Program-made: the position numbers and the translations under genes | NCBI GenBank assembly: GCA_001936135.1 | Contig: CP012811.1 | Location: 2,852,001 to 2,916,000 of the forward strand | Reading direction: 5' to 3' | DNA length: 64,000 bases | Source: Saccharomycopsis fibuligera x Saccharomycopsis cf. fibuligera | Taxonomy: Eukaryota > Ascomycota > Saccharomycetes > Ascoideales > Saccharomycopsidaceae | Part shown: one piece after another, positions 21,187-32,319 of the stretch | How positions within the stretch are numbered: the stretch's first letter is position 1 | How the letters are laid out: each line of letters opens with the position of its first letter | Notes under the pieces: model-generated | The model's input: only the letters and a program-made list of their open reading frames with translations | Told to the model about the DNA's origin: nothing | Database searches by the model: none

Positions 21187-22818
21187 TTATTTCTTGGAAT
21201 CACCATAGTAGTGCAAGTAAGCACTCAAAGTCTTAGTACCTTGGATATAGTTACTAATGTTGACCTTTTCATTGATAGAGTGAGCCCCGTCATCGCCTCT
21301 TCCCATTGGCAACAACAACACTGAAGTTTTCAATTCTTTTTCAAAAGTTAAAGAAATTGGAATAGACCCACCTTCTCTAGTCAAATCTGGTTTAACGCCC
21401 CAAACCAACTCAGTGGCTTTGGAAGCTGCGGTAAAACTTTCGTTAAATGGATCAGAAATCCAGTAGTCACCGTCGTGAATAAGTTCTGCTTTAATGGTGT
21501 TTTTGGATCCCAATTTTTTGAATTCTGCATTGATGTAATCAATTACGAGTTTGTCTAATTTGGCAGATTCGATATTTGGCACAGTTCTGATGGAAAACTT
21601 ACCACTGACCTTGGCAGGGATGACAGTTTTAGCACCAGCGCCACTAAAGGCGCCTTCAATACCGTGGATGGAAAGGGATGGGTATCTCCATCTGTGCATC
21701 AAGATATCTTTCTTCAGTTGGTAAATAGCGGTGTCGGAGCCAGAAGCCAAGTTCAATTCATCAACGTCGAAATCAATGTCATCGTAAAGTTTTGATTCTT
21801 TGTCGGTGACTGGCGCAACCATTTCGTCAATTCCTGGGATGAGAATCTTACCGTTGGCGTCAACTAATTTACTGAGTAAATTGACCAAGTCGGTCATTGG
21901 TTCGTGAATGACACCGCCAAAGATACCGGAATGCAAATCAGCCCCTGGACCGTTGATAATGATTTGATAATAGTTAACTCCTCTAAGACCATAAGTAAGC
22001 ACTGGTTTTTTAGTACCGAGCCAGTAATTGTCAGAGATACAAACAGCGTCAATGCCTTTCAAGTAACCGTCGGCTTCTTGAGCAATGAGCTCATCTAAAC
22101 CCAAAGAGCCACTTTCTTCCATACCTTCAAAGACAGTGACTAAGTTAACTGGCAATTCAATACCTAATTCTTTGTGGGCTTGAATAGCATTCAACCAACC
22201 GACAACTGGGCCTTTGTCGTCAGTGGAACCACGGCCAATAAGTTTATCATCTTTTTCGTTGACTACTAATTCAAATGGTTCGGTATCCCAGCCATCTTCT
22301 TTACCGGCTGGTTGAACATCGTAATGACCATAGATAAGCACGTTTTTCTTTGATGGATCATTACCAATTCTTGAGAGAACAATCGGTGGTAATTGTAAAT
22401 TTGGATCTTCCACTGGTGGTGGCTGAGTTCCCAAATCTCTTAGCTGAATGTCATAAGCTCCTAACTTTTCCAATTCATCTTTGAGGAAATGACCCATTTT
22501 GAAAACTTCTGGTCTAAGAGTTTCATCCCCAGAAACAGATTTAATAGCAACAGCATCAGAAAGTCTTTTGATGAATGCTGGCTTAAGCTCTTCAATCTTG
22601 TTGAAGAGCGGTTTCAAAGTTTCTTCAACCGATGAGGACATTGTTGAATAACTGCGAAAGTTGGCGTATGTTGGAGATAACTGGTTCTGGTTATGTTTCA
22701 AGAAAAACGCAGGTCTTGAGCAAGTGGAGAAAAATGATGAAGATAAAGATGAGGTCTTGAAAGAGCAAGTAGCACGGAGAGCAAAAGAGCTAACAAGCAA
22801 TCTATTAGCTGTGTGCAT
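21187..22818 (-). CDS. DUG1: Cys-Gly metallodipeptidase Dug1, with an optional mitochondrial presequence
   Basis: The M20 metallopeptidase core is complete: zinc-binding H and D in YGHYDVQPA, the following GRGSTDDKGP, catalytic EGMEESGS, ISDNYWLG, the dimerisation-domain histidine in GADLHSGIFGG, and the distal MGRGDDGAHS motif. In yeast this enzyme splits Cys-Gly during glutathione turnover and also acts with Dug2/Dug3. From the first ATG the protein is 543 residues; an internal ATG at 22639-22641 (residue 60, MSSSVEET) gives 484, the usual family length. The extra 59 residues are rich in Ser, Arg and aromatics, have no acidic residue and end in FRSYST just before the internal Met, a typical mitochondrial cleavage context. 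Two products from two starts are likely. An N-extended form is inference, not proof. Confidence 0.95.
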   Translation of the reverse strand: MHTANRLLVSSFALRATCSFKTSSLSSSFFSTCSRPAFFLKHNQNQLSPTYANFRSYSTMSSSVEETLKPLFNKIEELKPAFIKRLSDAVAIKSVSGDETLRPEVFKMGHFLKDELEKLGAYDIQLRDLGTQPPPVEDPNLQLPPIVLSRIGNDPSKKNVLIYGHYDVQPAGKEDGWDTEPFELVVNEKDDKLIGRGSTDDKGPVVGWLNAIQAHKELGIELPVNLVTVFEGMEESGSLGLDELIAQEADGYLKGIDAVCISDNYWLGTKKPVLTYGLRGVNYYQIIINGPGADLHSGIFGGVIHEPMTDLVNLLSKLVDANGKILIPGIDEMVAPVTDKESKLYDDIDFDVDELNLASGSDTAIYQLKKDILMHRWRYPSLSIHGIEGAFSGAGAKTVIPAKVSGKFSIRTVPNIESAKLDKLVIDYINAEFKKLGSKNTIKAELIHDGDYWISDPFNESFTAASKATELVWGVKPDLTREGGSIPISLTFEKELKTSVLLLPMGRGDDGAHSINEKVNISNYIQGTKTLSAYLHYYGDSKK

Positions 22819-23862
22819 TAATTGGAAAGTAAAGGTCCTTGAACAAAAGAAAGAAGAGAAAAAAAGAGATAGCTTAGTAAAACATCAGACAAGACTAGTC
22901 AAGGGATTTGGGGAAAATATTTTCCAATTAAGGTGGGTGGGATACCCCAGCACAGTTGTTTTTTTTTTTTTTTTTTTTTTTTTGTTCCATCGGCCTTGCT
23001 GCAGACTGCTGCGTTGTTTGCAGTTCGCTGAATTAATGTGGTAACCGCCTATGAGCCACACCATCGGCTACTGTGGATTAGGTAATTGTTACCTTACTAT
23101 GTACGTAGAGATTATGTAATTGGTAATACTAGTCAAGAATAGAGCTAGCTTATGAGATGGGAATCTTTATTAAAACCATAAAGAGGCATGGATAGTAATG
23201 TGATTACCAAAATACAGTCTGGTAACAAAAAAGGGTTTAACATTTTTTTTTTTTTTACCAATTAAACATTTACAGCAAGTATCTGCCATTGTAAATAAAA
23301 ATTTAAAGACCCACCATAGGCTTTTCAGTATTTAAGATTTTTTGTTGTAAATATATTCCGGTATATTGAAGCCCACCAAAGGTGCCTTTATTTACAAAAG
23401 TTTCATATGTAAAAATGTTACAAAACAATTTATACATTTTGCAAAATTTCATTGTTTACGGATTCAAGTGAAGCGTAAGAACCGATTTTGCTTGAAATTA
23501 AAATGAAATGAACACTAAAGTACCTATTCTCTTTATCTTATATAGCTTACTGGCGGCTTTTTGCGTTGTCTCCCTCAAGTATCGTCGACTTCAAAAAAGT
23601 ATTGGTTTGGATATAGCTATAATATTCAAAAAATAGTATTGGCGAGTGACAATAATTATGCAGCAGTGATAACGTCACAATATCACCCACGAGGGGTCCC
23701 TAAACTTTCCATTTCCCATTTTGACTATTATCAGCTTGTACGTACTCATGGTTGCAAGTATAAGCCCTAGTGAGAATGTTGCTTGTTGGCATCGCATCAA
23801 AGGATATCCTTAAAGCATTCAATATGTCCTCTTTGGGGCTCATCTGCTTAACTGTAAAAAAC

Positions 23863-23876
23863 GTTTACTAGTAAAC
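23863..23876. repeat. 14-bp perfect palindrome
   Basis: GTTTACT followed by AGTAAAC. Each arm also contains most of a forkhead-type GTAAAC core. Confidence 0.85.
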
Positions 23877-24434
23877 CATAAATGTGCATTGCTGTCTAAA
23901 ATCCGCAATATGCAGTATATTAGTAAAACAATAGGTTAATTTGTCAGTTAAAAATAATGTTAAAATGAAAGTGTATTAGTCTACTATCAGTGCATGGAAA
24001 AAACCAAAGGGTAAAAATAAACTAAGCATTTTTGGCTATGTATAGCAATTGCTCTCTTTTTAGGTGAGATGATTTGCTTCTTGATGCAATATAACCTAAT
24101 TGCCTTATTTGGATATTCAGATTGAAATGTGAAGCGATACGGATAACACAGTTATTTGAGATGGGCTAATGCATTCTAATACACAAAGGCAAATAGGCAC
24201 TGTTGGGAGTAAAGCACTTATTACGACAGCACTAAGGGTGTTATTACACACTTGCTGGTTATATGATTATATCTAGCTAGCAACTCCAGTTCCTGCGCTC
24301 AATGTTGTACTGAAATATTCAGTTGATACAAAGCAGGCGACTGAGAGACAGAGTCGTGACTAGCGCATATCACGGCACCACAGCACAGCAGGATGCGCTG
24401 ATGCAGCTCATGTAATTTCCTCATATGGCCAAAT

Positions 24435-24606
24435 GTAAACATAGGATGTAAACAACGGTGTCTAGATACAGCGAATCGTAAATAAAGGACTCAGATCAAG
24501 GAATAGAAAAAAAAAAAAAAAAAAAAAGAGAAATACTCATCTTTCACCATTGATGGAGCCCACTGGCTTCTTATTTTCGACCGTTTTTCTATTTCGCTTT
24601 GTTTAC
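24435..24606. promoter_or_regulatory. Three forkhead-type sites upstream of HOF1
   Basis: GTAAACA at 24435-24441 and again at 24448-24454 (13 bp apart), and the reverse form TTTGTTTAC at 24598-24606, that is 270-440 bp before the HOF1 ATG. In S. cerevisiae HOF1 belongs to the G2/M CLB2 cluster driven by Fkh2-Mcm1. A convincing Mcm1 box next to these sites was not seen, so binding is inferred from the motif and gene identity only. Confidence 0.45.
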
Positions 24607-24874
24607 TCTTTGTCCTGAACAATCCATCTAGCTTCCTCACCTCTTTTCCCTTGAGCTACAACAGCTTCTCTACTTGCCATTTGACTGTGCTGAACCCATT
24701 TCCACACCGCTTGTTTTTATTCGCTACACCTCAAGCAAGACTTGGAATCTCTTTGCTGTTTAGAGAAGTCTTATTGCGTTGACGCGTCTGTACATTTACC
24801 AACTATTACTCAATACAAGCATCGCAATTTTCAAGAAACAAACAACACTTTACAAAACAAGTCAACAAGCACCA

Positions 24875-27260
24875 ATGGCTTCTGCAGACATATTTGACGG
24901 CAGTTTCGTCAACAACTTCTGGGGCAAAGATGAAAAAGGATCTGATATTGTGTTTGGCCGTATGGACCAAGGCCAGATCACTTGTGAAAACCTAATAGAC
25001 ATTTACCAGGAGAAGATTCAAATTGAGAGAGAATACGCTTCTAGAATGCAAAAATTGGCCAACAAGACTCTTGGAGCTAAGGAAACTGGTACCACCAAAA
25101 GAGCTCTTGACAAACTATTGGGCGAGATTGCAAACATGGGCAAGGCTCATTTGCACGAGTCCAGTCAAATTGAAAATGAAATACTAGCGCCTCTAATCGA
25201 ATTCAACAAATCTTTTGCCGAGGAAAAAGACAAAATAAAAAGTTTGACCGAATCAATTCTAAAATCCAAACAACTGCTCTTTTACCAAATTGAAAAGAAT
25301 AAAAACATTTACTCCACCGAATGCATCAAACTATACAATTTCTACTCGAAAAACAAAGGAAATAACTCTCATGCACATCAAGCTGAACTTCAGCAGTTGG
25401 AAAGAAACCTAAGTCGACACAGAAATAAGTATGAGACCTCAGTGCTCAACCATAAGAAGGCCCTCGGTAAATGGGTTGACCAATGGCAAACCGCTGCTAA
25501 CGACTTGCAGGATTTGGAGTTTGACAGAATCAATTACTTGAAGACAAACATTTGGAATTTCACTAATGCGATTTCTTCTTGCTGTGTCAGCCATGATCAT
25601 AGCTGTGAAGATGTCAGAAAAGCGTTAGAACAATGCGACTCTGCCAACGACATAAAGATGTTTGTTGAAGAATTTAGAACTGGCAGCGAGATTTATCAAG
25701 CTCCAGAGTTTGTGGATTACTTAAATGGCGAAACTGACGAAAAGCTTGAAAGCGTCAATAGTGAGAAATACACCACCGCTAATTTTGAAAGCAGCTTCTG
25801 CAGCATGACTTCATCTTTAAACGTTGCACCAAGAAATGATACCAAAGCTAACCACAAACTGGTTAAGTTTACTTCTTCCACAAATGCCGGTTCCTCTTAC
25901 TATGGCGACTCTCTCAACTCGAGGGTCAAACAAGAGCCACCTAATGATGATCATTTTGGTTTTCAAAGAATTTCTGATATTGATAGCGACAAACACTTCA
26001 AGACTCAATTTGACTCCTTAAGATTCAAAAAGGAGTCTCCAGTTGCAACAGCGGCAGCAGCAGCAGCAACAGCAAAGATTAATCAAGACGAGGACGGCTT
26101 ACAAAAAATAGAGATCAAGTCACCATTTGGCACAATTCAAACTGTGTCAAGAGCTAATACCAGCCGCCATAACAGTCCTGAGGCTTCACCAACGCCAAAG
26201 CAAAAAGAGTCTCCAACCAAGAGTTTTGCTAACAAAATCAGCACTGGTGCTAATAACAATAGTAATAATTTAGGAGTGTTTGACAGCAAATACCACCATA
26301 ATGACGCTGCAAGCTCTTCGGGTTCAAGCACTGGCGACTCTAACTCACTAGCTAGACAAAATACCTATGCAAGTTCACACACGAGCTCCAACTATTCCAA
26401 CTCTTCCAACAAGACATGGAATTCACCAACCAGACACCGCAGCAAAATGGGGTTACAAAACTGGATGTCAGACAGCAATGCCAAGCAAAGTCCTACAAAG
26501 AAACCAGCTGTTAATACTAGTCCTATCTTATCTCTGAGTGCTAACGGAAATGGAGGCATATTTGGCCAAAGCTCGGCAGCAGCAGCAGCAGCGGCAGCAG
26601 CAGCAGCAGACCAGCGGCCACTCCAAGAGCAGCAACAAGAGCATTTGATGAAACTCAAACAGGAAAAGCAAATGCAAGTGAACAGATACTACGAGATGAA
26701 CAAAAATGATGATTCGATCTTGAATACCTCAACGATGAGAAATTTCAACCCAGAAGAGCTTGGAGTGGAAGACCCGTTAAGAGCAGCTTTGGAGGATTTG
26801 AAGATTGGGGGCAATGGTGATTTCAATGCGTTGAAGGAGAGACACAACTCTGTGAAATCAACAGCCAAATCGTCCCGTCACAACAAACATTCCAGCAGCC
26901 ATGGGGGCAACAACAACAACAACAACAACGCAATGACTGACAGCAGCGGCGGCGGCAGCAGCAGCAGCATCGGCGGCTACAAGAGAAAATCTATGATTGA
27001 TATTCTCAAGCAAGCTAACGGTAAACCAATAAACACACAAGAATTGCACCAGCAGCCAGCAGTGCAGCCACCGCAGCAGCCATTTGCCCCAAGAGCAAAC
27101 CATGCCAACAGTTTGGCTTCAACCAGGCCAAAATCCATGATTGAAATTGCTGAGATGAATCTGGCCAGAGCTCAGCAGCAGCAGCAGCAGCAGCAACACG
27201 GTGCCTCAGCTTTTATGAACTCTGTGCATACCATGGCCAACCCTAGCCAATTGCACTTGC

Positions 27261-27301
<41 letters not shown>

Positions 27302-27604
27302 GCACTTGCGAATGCACATGCTGCTGCTAACGCAAACGGTATGCCAGTCATGAAGAAAAAAATTCCAGTAGCGCAGAACGGACTACCCCTAGTATCGTCC
27401 GACAATCGCCCAGTTGTGCGACATGCTAAAGCACTATATGAGTACAAGGCGTCAATCCCCGAGGAGGTCTCGTTCAAGAGAAAAGACTTGATGTTGGTGC
27501 TTGCGATGCAGGACGACGGGTGGTGGGAGGTTGAAGTTTTGAACAGCGGAGCGGGGACTCCGCAGTTTGGGTTGGCCCCAAGTAACTACTTGGTCCCGGC
27601 GTGA
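24875..27604 (+). CDS. HOF1: F-BAR/SH3 cytokinesis protein Hof1 (Cyk2; Cdc15/Imp2 family)
   Basis: 909 residues from ATG 24875 (MASADIFDGSFVNNFWG). In-frame sequence upstream lacks an ATG and is not family-like. Residues ~8-290 form an F-BAR domain (NNFWGKDEKG, IYQEKIQIEREYASRMQKLA, a long Lys/Glu-rich helical region, FRTGSEIYQAPEFVDY at its end). The middle 550 residues are disordered and full of homopeptides: Ala runs near 390 and 570, Asn, Ser, and two Gln runs, one of 14 CAA codons at 27260-27301. The last ~63 residues are an SH3 domain (AKALYEYKA, DDGWWEVEV, GLAPSNYL). The protein links membrane curvature to the contractile ring and septum at the bud neck. RKSMIDIL and PKSMIEIA are two similar short motifs in the linker, possibly binding or phosphorylation sites. 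Confidence 0.92.
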
Positions 27605-28241
27605 TTCTTGATGCTTTACTTTATTTTATTTTATTTACTTGCTTGCTTATTTCTTCAGCAACTCTTCTCTTCTCGCCTTGTATTCTGCTACTCTTTTCGT
27701 ATTTTAGGTGCTTTTCTTAGTTTACTGTTTTTTCCTGCCGCTACTTTATCCTGCTAGTTTGATTTTTTTTTTTTTTTTCTTGTTTTCGCTCTCAAGCTAA
27801 TAATATTTGATTTGTCTTTTCTAGTTTCCCTTCAGGCCATGTTACCATTTATGTTACCTCTTTTACTTACTTAGTTATTTATTTATTTTTTTTTTTTTCC
27901 TTCTTAGCCTCTGCCAGCCAGCTCAATACAATATACACACATCAGCAATGTCGTCGCTTATTTTTGGGCTACATTGTAGAATTGCGGCGCGTTTTGCGAA
28001 TTTTCAAAAAAATTCACTGTTTATCAGAAAAAAAAAAAGGGATGGCCTTGTTTTATTTTAATTTATTTTTTGTTTTGTTTTGTGGAAAATGAATATCAAG
28101 AATCGCGAATGAATAGTAAAGTTGATCAGGCTCACCAAGCTGACGAGATGGAAAAAAAGTCTATTAAAAATAGAGATTAACAAAAAAAAAAAAAATAAAA
28201 AAAAAAAACAAAAAAAAAAAAAAAAACAGAGAAAACCACAA
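27605..28241. other. Convergent intergenic HOF1 / ADP1
   Basis: 637 bp with T-runs at 27764-27778 and 27886-27898 and A-runs around 28030 and 28184-28225. It holds the 3' ends of both genes and nothing else that I recognise. Confidence 0.6.
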
Positions 28242-28564
28242 CTATCTCTTCTCAACAACAAAGTAGTGCAACCCGACAAACCCCAACCCCAAGAACGCGC
28301 CTCCAAACACCGCCAACCATACGGTATCTTGCCACATTGCGCCGACGTTGAAGCCGAACGTGCTGAGGATCGTGGCCCCAGGGACCTCAATCTTGAGGCC
28401 GTACTTGGTCTCGCGGAGCACCAAGGTGCGGACCTCGTTGATGATTAGGGACTCGTAGCCGTAGTGGAACGTGGAGAGGTACTTGAGGATGTTGAGGTCA
28501 ATGTAGAAGCCAAACTGGTTAGCGTTGGCGCCGCTGGCGGCGACAGAGCTGCTGGACGCAAGGT

Positions 28565-28596
<32 letters not shown>

Positions 28597-31565
28597 GAGA
28601 CGGCATTTGCGGTGGTTTCGCCCTTCTTGATGTTGATAAAGAGCCCCGAGAAGAGCATTGAGAACAACAAGATGAGCACGCCGACGAGGGTGGCATTGCC
28701 GCTTTCCTTGATCAAGATCCCGACAATTAGAATCTCCAAGGCGGTGGCCAAGTTGAACAAAATCAAGACTGCGCAAGCTTTCAAGAAGCCATTCTCTTCC
28801 ATGTTGAGCCCCACCAAGGGGTAGGTTATCGCAAGGACAATAACCGGCGGGAAGACGCGCAAGGGGAGCACGTCGCAGAGAATCTTGGACAAGTAGTATG
28901 CAAACGTTGAGTAGTAGTTGTTGCTGCGTTCGCGCATAAAGACAATGCGCTCGATGCTGAAGGAGTGGAGCCCCGTGAGGGTGGAGAAGCCAAAGAAGGA
29001 AAGGATAAAGAAGAAGAGCCCCATGCGGTTTTGGAAACCGCTAATGTCGTTGTTTATGTCGTAGTACAAGATGCCGATAAAACAGCCAATAAAGACGGAG
29101 AGCAAGTACTGGGTGAGCAAGAGCTTTGGGTTACGGTACAAGTTTTTGAATGTGCGGGAGGACAAGATGGCGATTTGCTGGACGACGGATGCTTGCTTGT
29201 TGTGGGCGTTGATGTGTTCATAGATAAAGTTTTTGTTATTGCTGCTGTTGCTGCTGTTGCTGGTGAAGCTGTCGTTGATGGTTTTGATATCCTGAAGGAT
29301 TTCCTCAGCGTAGACCGAGTTGACAAATAGCGAAATGACCTTGTTTGCTGGCTTGATGCCGGACTCTGTGCTGATGAGGGGCTGGCCTGCCAACGTGTTG
29401 CCCAATTCGTCCCGGTGAGAGGCGAAATGGGCCCATTCGTTGGTGGTGTCGACTTCCGATTCGCGCCTTGCCAACAACCGTGCGATATCGTGGTCGTCGT
29501 CGTCGTCGTCATTATTATTATGGTTGAGATTCTCCTCGTCGGCGCCACGGCCGTAGTGTCTGGCCCTTGACCTTGCTGCTGCTGCTGCTGCAGATGCTGC
29601 TGCTGAGGCATTGCCTTTGGAATCGGAGGTTATGTCAATCAAGTAGTCGGCAATGTTGTAGCCGGAGGGACAGTTGTAGCCGTGTTCTTGGAAAAACTCA
29701 TGGCACTTCAACATGTCGCCCGAGTAGACCACTTGGCCCTCGGCCAACAACAACAACTTGTCAAACATGGCGACAATGTTGCTGCGAGGCTGGTGGATGG
29801 TAAAGACAATGGTGCGGTCGTAGTCTCTGGAGAGCCTGACCAAGCACTCAATGACTTTTTTTGCATTGTAGGAGTCCAAGCCTGAGGTTGGCTCATCGAG
29901 GAACAAGATCGAGGGAGAGGTAACTAGCTCGCAAGCGATTGCGACTCTGCGCTTCTCACCACCGGATATGCCTCTTTGCAAATCGGAGCCAATCAAGCGG
30001 TCCTTGATTTTGAGGATGCGGAGCTCATCCAAGACTTCAAGGACCCTGACCTTTTTGGCGTTGATGGACATGGAGCGCGGTAGCCTGAGCAAGGCGCTGT
30101 TGAGGACGGTTTCGTAAACGGTAAGGGTTGGAATCAAGTAGTCTTCCTGGTCAACAAAGCCAATGATTTTTTTGTAGTCTTTGAACTCCAATTCCTGGCC
30201 ATTGATGCGTATTTTGCCCGATTTTGTGCCGTCCTTGTTTTTGCCGGCCAAGATGTCAAGCAAAGTGGTTTTGCCAGCGCCGGAGCCGCCCATGATGGCG
30301 AGCATTTCGCGGGGCTTGACGACGCCAAAGGCGCTGTTCAAGACGGTGCGGTTCTTTACGTTGTAGGTAATGTTTTCAAAGGTTAGGGATACCGGGACGT
30401 GGGTGTTTATGAGGGTGCCGCTGTTGGTGGCGCTGGTGCTGCTGTTAGCGCTGTTAGCGCTGCTGGCGCTGCTGCTGTTGGCGCTGCTGTCATTATCGTC
30501 GGTTGGCAAGCGGATGGAACTGTCGCCAAACAATGGGGATTTCTTGATGTAAAAGACGAGGACGATGGACAAGCAGGCAATGCCCACGACGCTGGCGGAA
30601 ATGACAAACAAGTTGTAGAATGAGAAGCTCTTTTTTGGAGGAAGCAAGTAGCCGGGGATCTCGCTGTAGTGGACGCACTCGCCGGACTGGCAGTGCAACA
30701 AGATGTGGGGGTCGCCAAAGACGGACATGATCAAGTCGTTCATGCTGGGCTCGGAAAACTGGCAGTTTCGCTCGGCCACGTTGCAAGAAAAGTCGCCAGG
30801 GCCTCTGATTGTTTCCGTCAAAAAGTCAGAGATATCGATGGAGCCGGACTGGCCGCAGAGCATGCGGTCGGGCAAGCACTTGCAAGCAACGTCCTGGCAC
30901 TGGTAGTGGCTGGTGTTGGAGGGAAGGTCGTACTGCAACTGGCAGCGGTTCAAGTCGCAGTAGAAGCTCTCTTGCTGGTCGATCCAGAACTGGAAGTTGC
31001 ACGTCTGGGCGGTCTTGTTGCAGGAGAAGGTGACCTGGGGCTTTTTGCCGTTGAGGATTTGGAGAATCTTTGAGTTTGTGACGTCGCACATTTGGTGGAA
31101 CTTGTTGACGATGAGGCCCTGCTTGTAGCAGGTGCCCTGGAGGCCCGGGGGCATGAAGGGGTCGCAGACGTGGTCGTTTTGGCAGATGTTGCAGTTGATG
31201 CCGGCCCAGCCATCTTTGCAAGCGCATTGGGTGTTGTTATCGGGGCGCAAGGGTCTGTCCTTGCCATCGGAAAGGGCGCCGCAGACGGGCTGGGAGCAGT
31301 CGATGCCGCCAAAGCCAGCGATGCAGTCGCACTGGCCGGTGTACTGGTTGCAGGAGGAGAACTGCTTGCACTCAAACATGGGGAGCATGCAGTTGAAGCA
31401 TGGGGGACACTTTTCTTTTGTGTCTGGATGTTGTTGTTGTTGTTGGGAGAAGAGGGCGAGGGAGGAGGAGGAGGAGGAGGAGGAAGAGAGAGACGAGGAG
31501 GCTAAGGTGGCGGCGAGGGGGAGTATTATGTAGAATGCCCACGCGAAAGCTATGTTGGGGAGCAT
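28242..31565 (-). CDS. ADP1: ABCG-type half transporter Adp1
   Basis: 1,107 residues. An N-terminal hydrophobic signal (about 5-22) precedes Ser/Gln runs, then a cysteine-rich EGF-like ectodomain (about 53-280), a membrane helix near 315-340, one nucleotide-binding domain (Walker A GGSGAGKT near 425-432, signature GISGGEKRR near 530, Walker B ILFLDEPTSGLDS near 555, H-loop TIHQPR), and a C-terminal bundle of about six helices ending LHYFVVEKR. This matches the unusual architecture of yeast Adp1, an ABC transporter of unknown substrate. Low-complexity inserts (Ala runs followed by an Asp-rich stretch after the ATPase domain, and a second Ala-rich stretch in the last lumenal loop) enlarge it. 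Base composition is unlike its neighbours: 62% G+C in the sampled stretch 31201-31260, G/C-ending codons, yet no in-frame CTG that I could find. Confidence 0.95.
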
Positions 31566-32319
31566 TGTGGTGTGTGTGTGTGTGTGTGTGTGGTGGTGAG
31601 TAGCAAGTGGCGGTGTAGTGGGAGTGTAGAGGATGAGGACTGATGAGATTGATTGATGAGTTGTAGAGTTGGAGATAGGAGATGGGAGGAGATGGTTGTG
31701 AGCGCTGGGGGGAGCAGAGAAGTGAAACGGGAGCAGAGAGAGAGAGAGAGAGAGAAAGAGAAAGAGAAAGAGAAAGAGACAGTATCAGTAGCAGTAAGAG
31801 AGCAAGAGAGCAAGAGAGCAAGCGCAAGAAGAAAGAGAGTAGCTGTGCGGTTAGCAGAAATAAGCAGAGAGAGAGCGTGCCCGTAGGAAGGAAGAGAGAG
31901 CAAAAAGTGAGAAACTAAACAACAACAACAAGAGAAAGAAAAAGAGAAAGAAAAAGAAAAAGACACCGAGAGAAAGTAGTGCACGTGGTAATAATGTAGT
32001 GCCCCCAGCGCACTGTCAGAAAAAAAATTTTTTTTTTTTGATTACGTCGTTTATTGATTAATAAGGCATTACGTAATATATTTAGCCGCCGACTACCACC
32101 ACCACCCGGAAAAACTTGCAACCACCACACATCTCTCAGCAACCTAATTAACATTCACAAACACTCTACTCTTTTCTTTTTCCTTCCTTCCTTCCTTCCT
32201 TTTTTTACACATTCTCTCTTTTCCCCTATCATCAAATCCCTAGATCTCCCTCTCGCTCCTCTTTTACTCTCCCTCCATCTCTCCATCTCTCCATCTCTTT
32301 GCCTCTCCACCTCTCCACC
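31566..32319. promoter_or_regulatory. Divergent promoter ADP1 / alpha-arrestin
   Basis: 754 bp made largely of simple repeats: (TG)11 at 31571-31592, (AG)n then (AAAGAG)n at 31735-31779, GAAAAA-type purine runs at 31930-31965, an A/T run at 32022-32039, and (CTTC)n at 32181-32199. The last 160 bp before the arrestin ATG are nearly pure pyrimidine on the plus strand. Confidence 0.65.

Larger units (their letters stand above)
22819..24874. promoter_or_regulatory. 2.1 kb divergent upstream region, DUG1 / HOF1
   Basis: No gene recognised. Long T-run at 22960-22983 and A-run at 24506-24526. It holds a 14-bp palindrome (23863), a 7-bp inverted repeat AGCGCAT/ATGCGCT (24362-24368 and 24393-24399) and three forkhead-type sites close to HOF1. 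The last 330 bp before HOF1 are pyrimidine-rich on the plus strand. Confidence 0.6.

Noticed and set aside
22960-24526. Poly-T and poly-A runs as retroposon tails
   Set aside because: Such runs are spread through all intergenic regions without target-site duplications or element bodies.
24779-24874. Extension of HOF1 upstream of ATG 24875
   Set aside because: It would begin at a TTG codon and does not resemble the F-BAR N-terminus.
29054-29611. 185-codon minus-strand frame inside ADP1
   Set aside because: Shadow of ADP1 in another frame, long only because the gene is GC-rich; Thr/Ser/Pro-rich without a fold.
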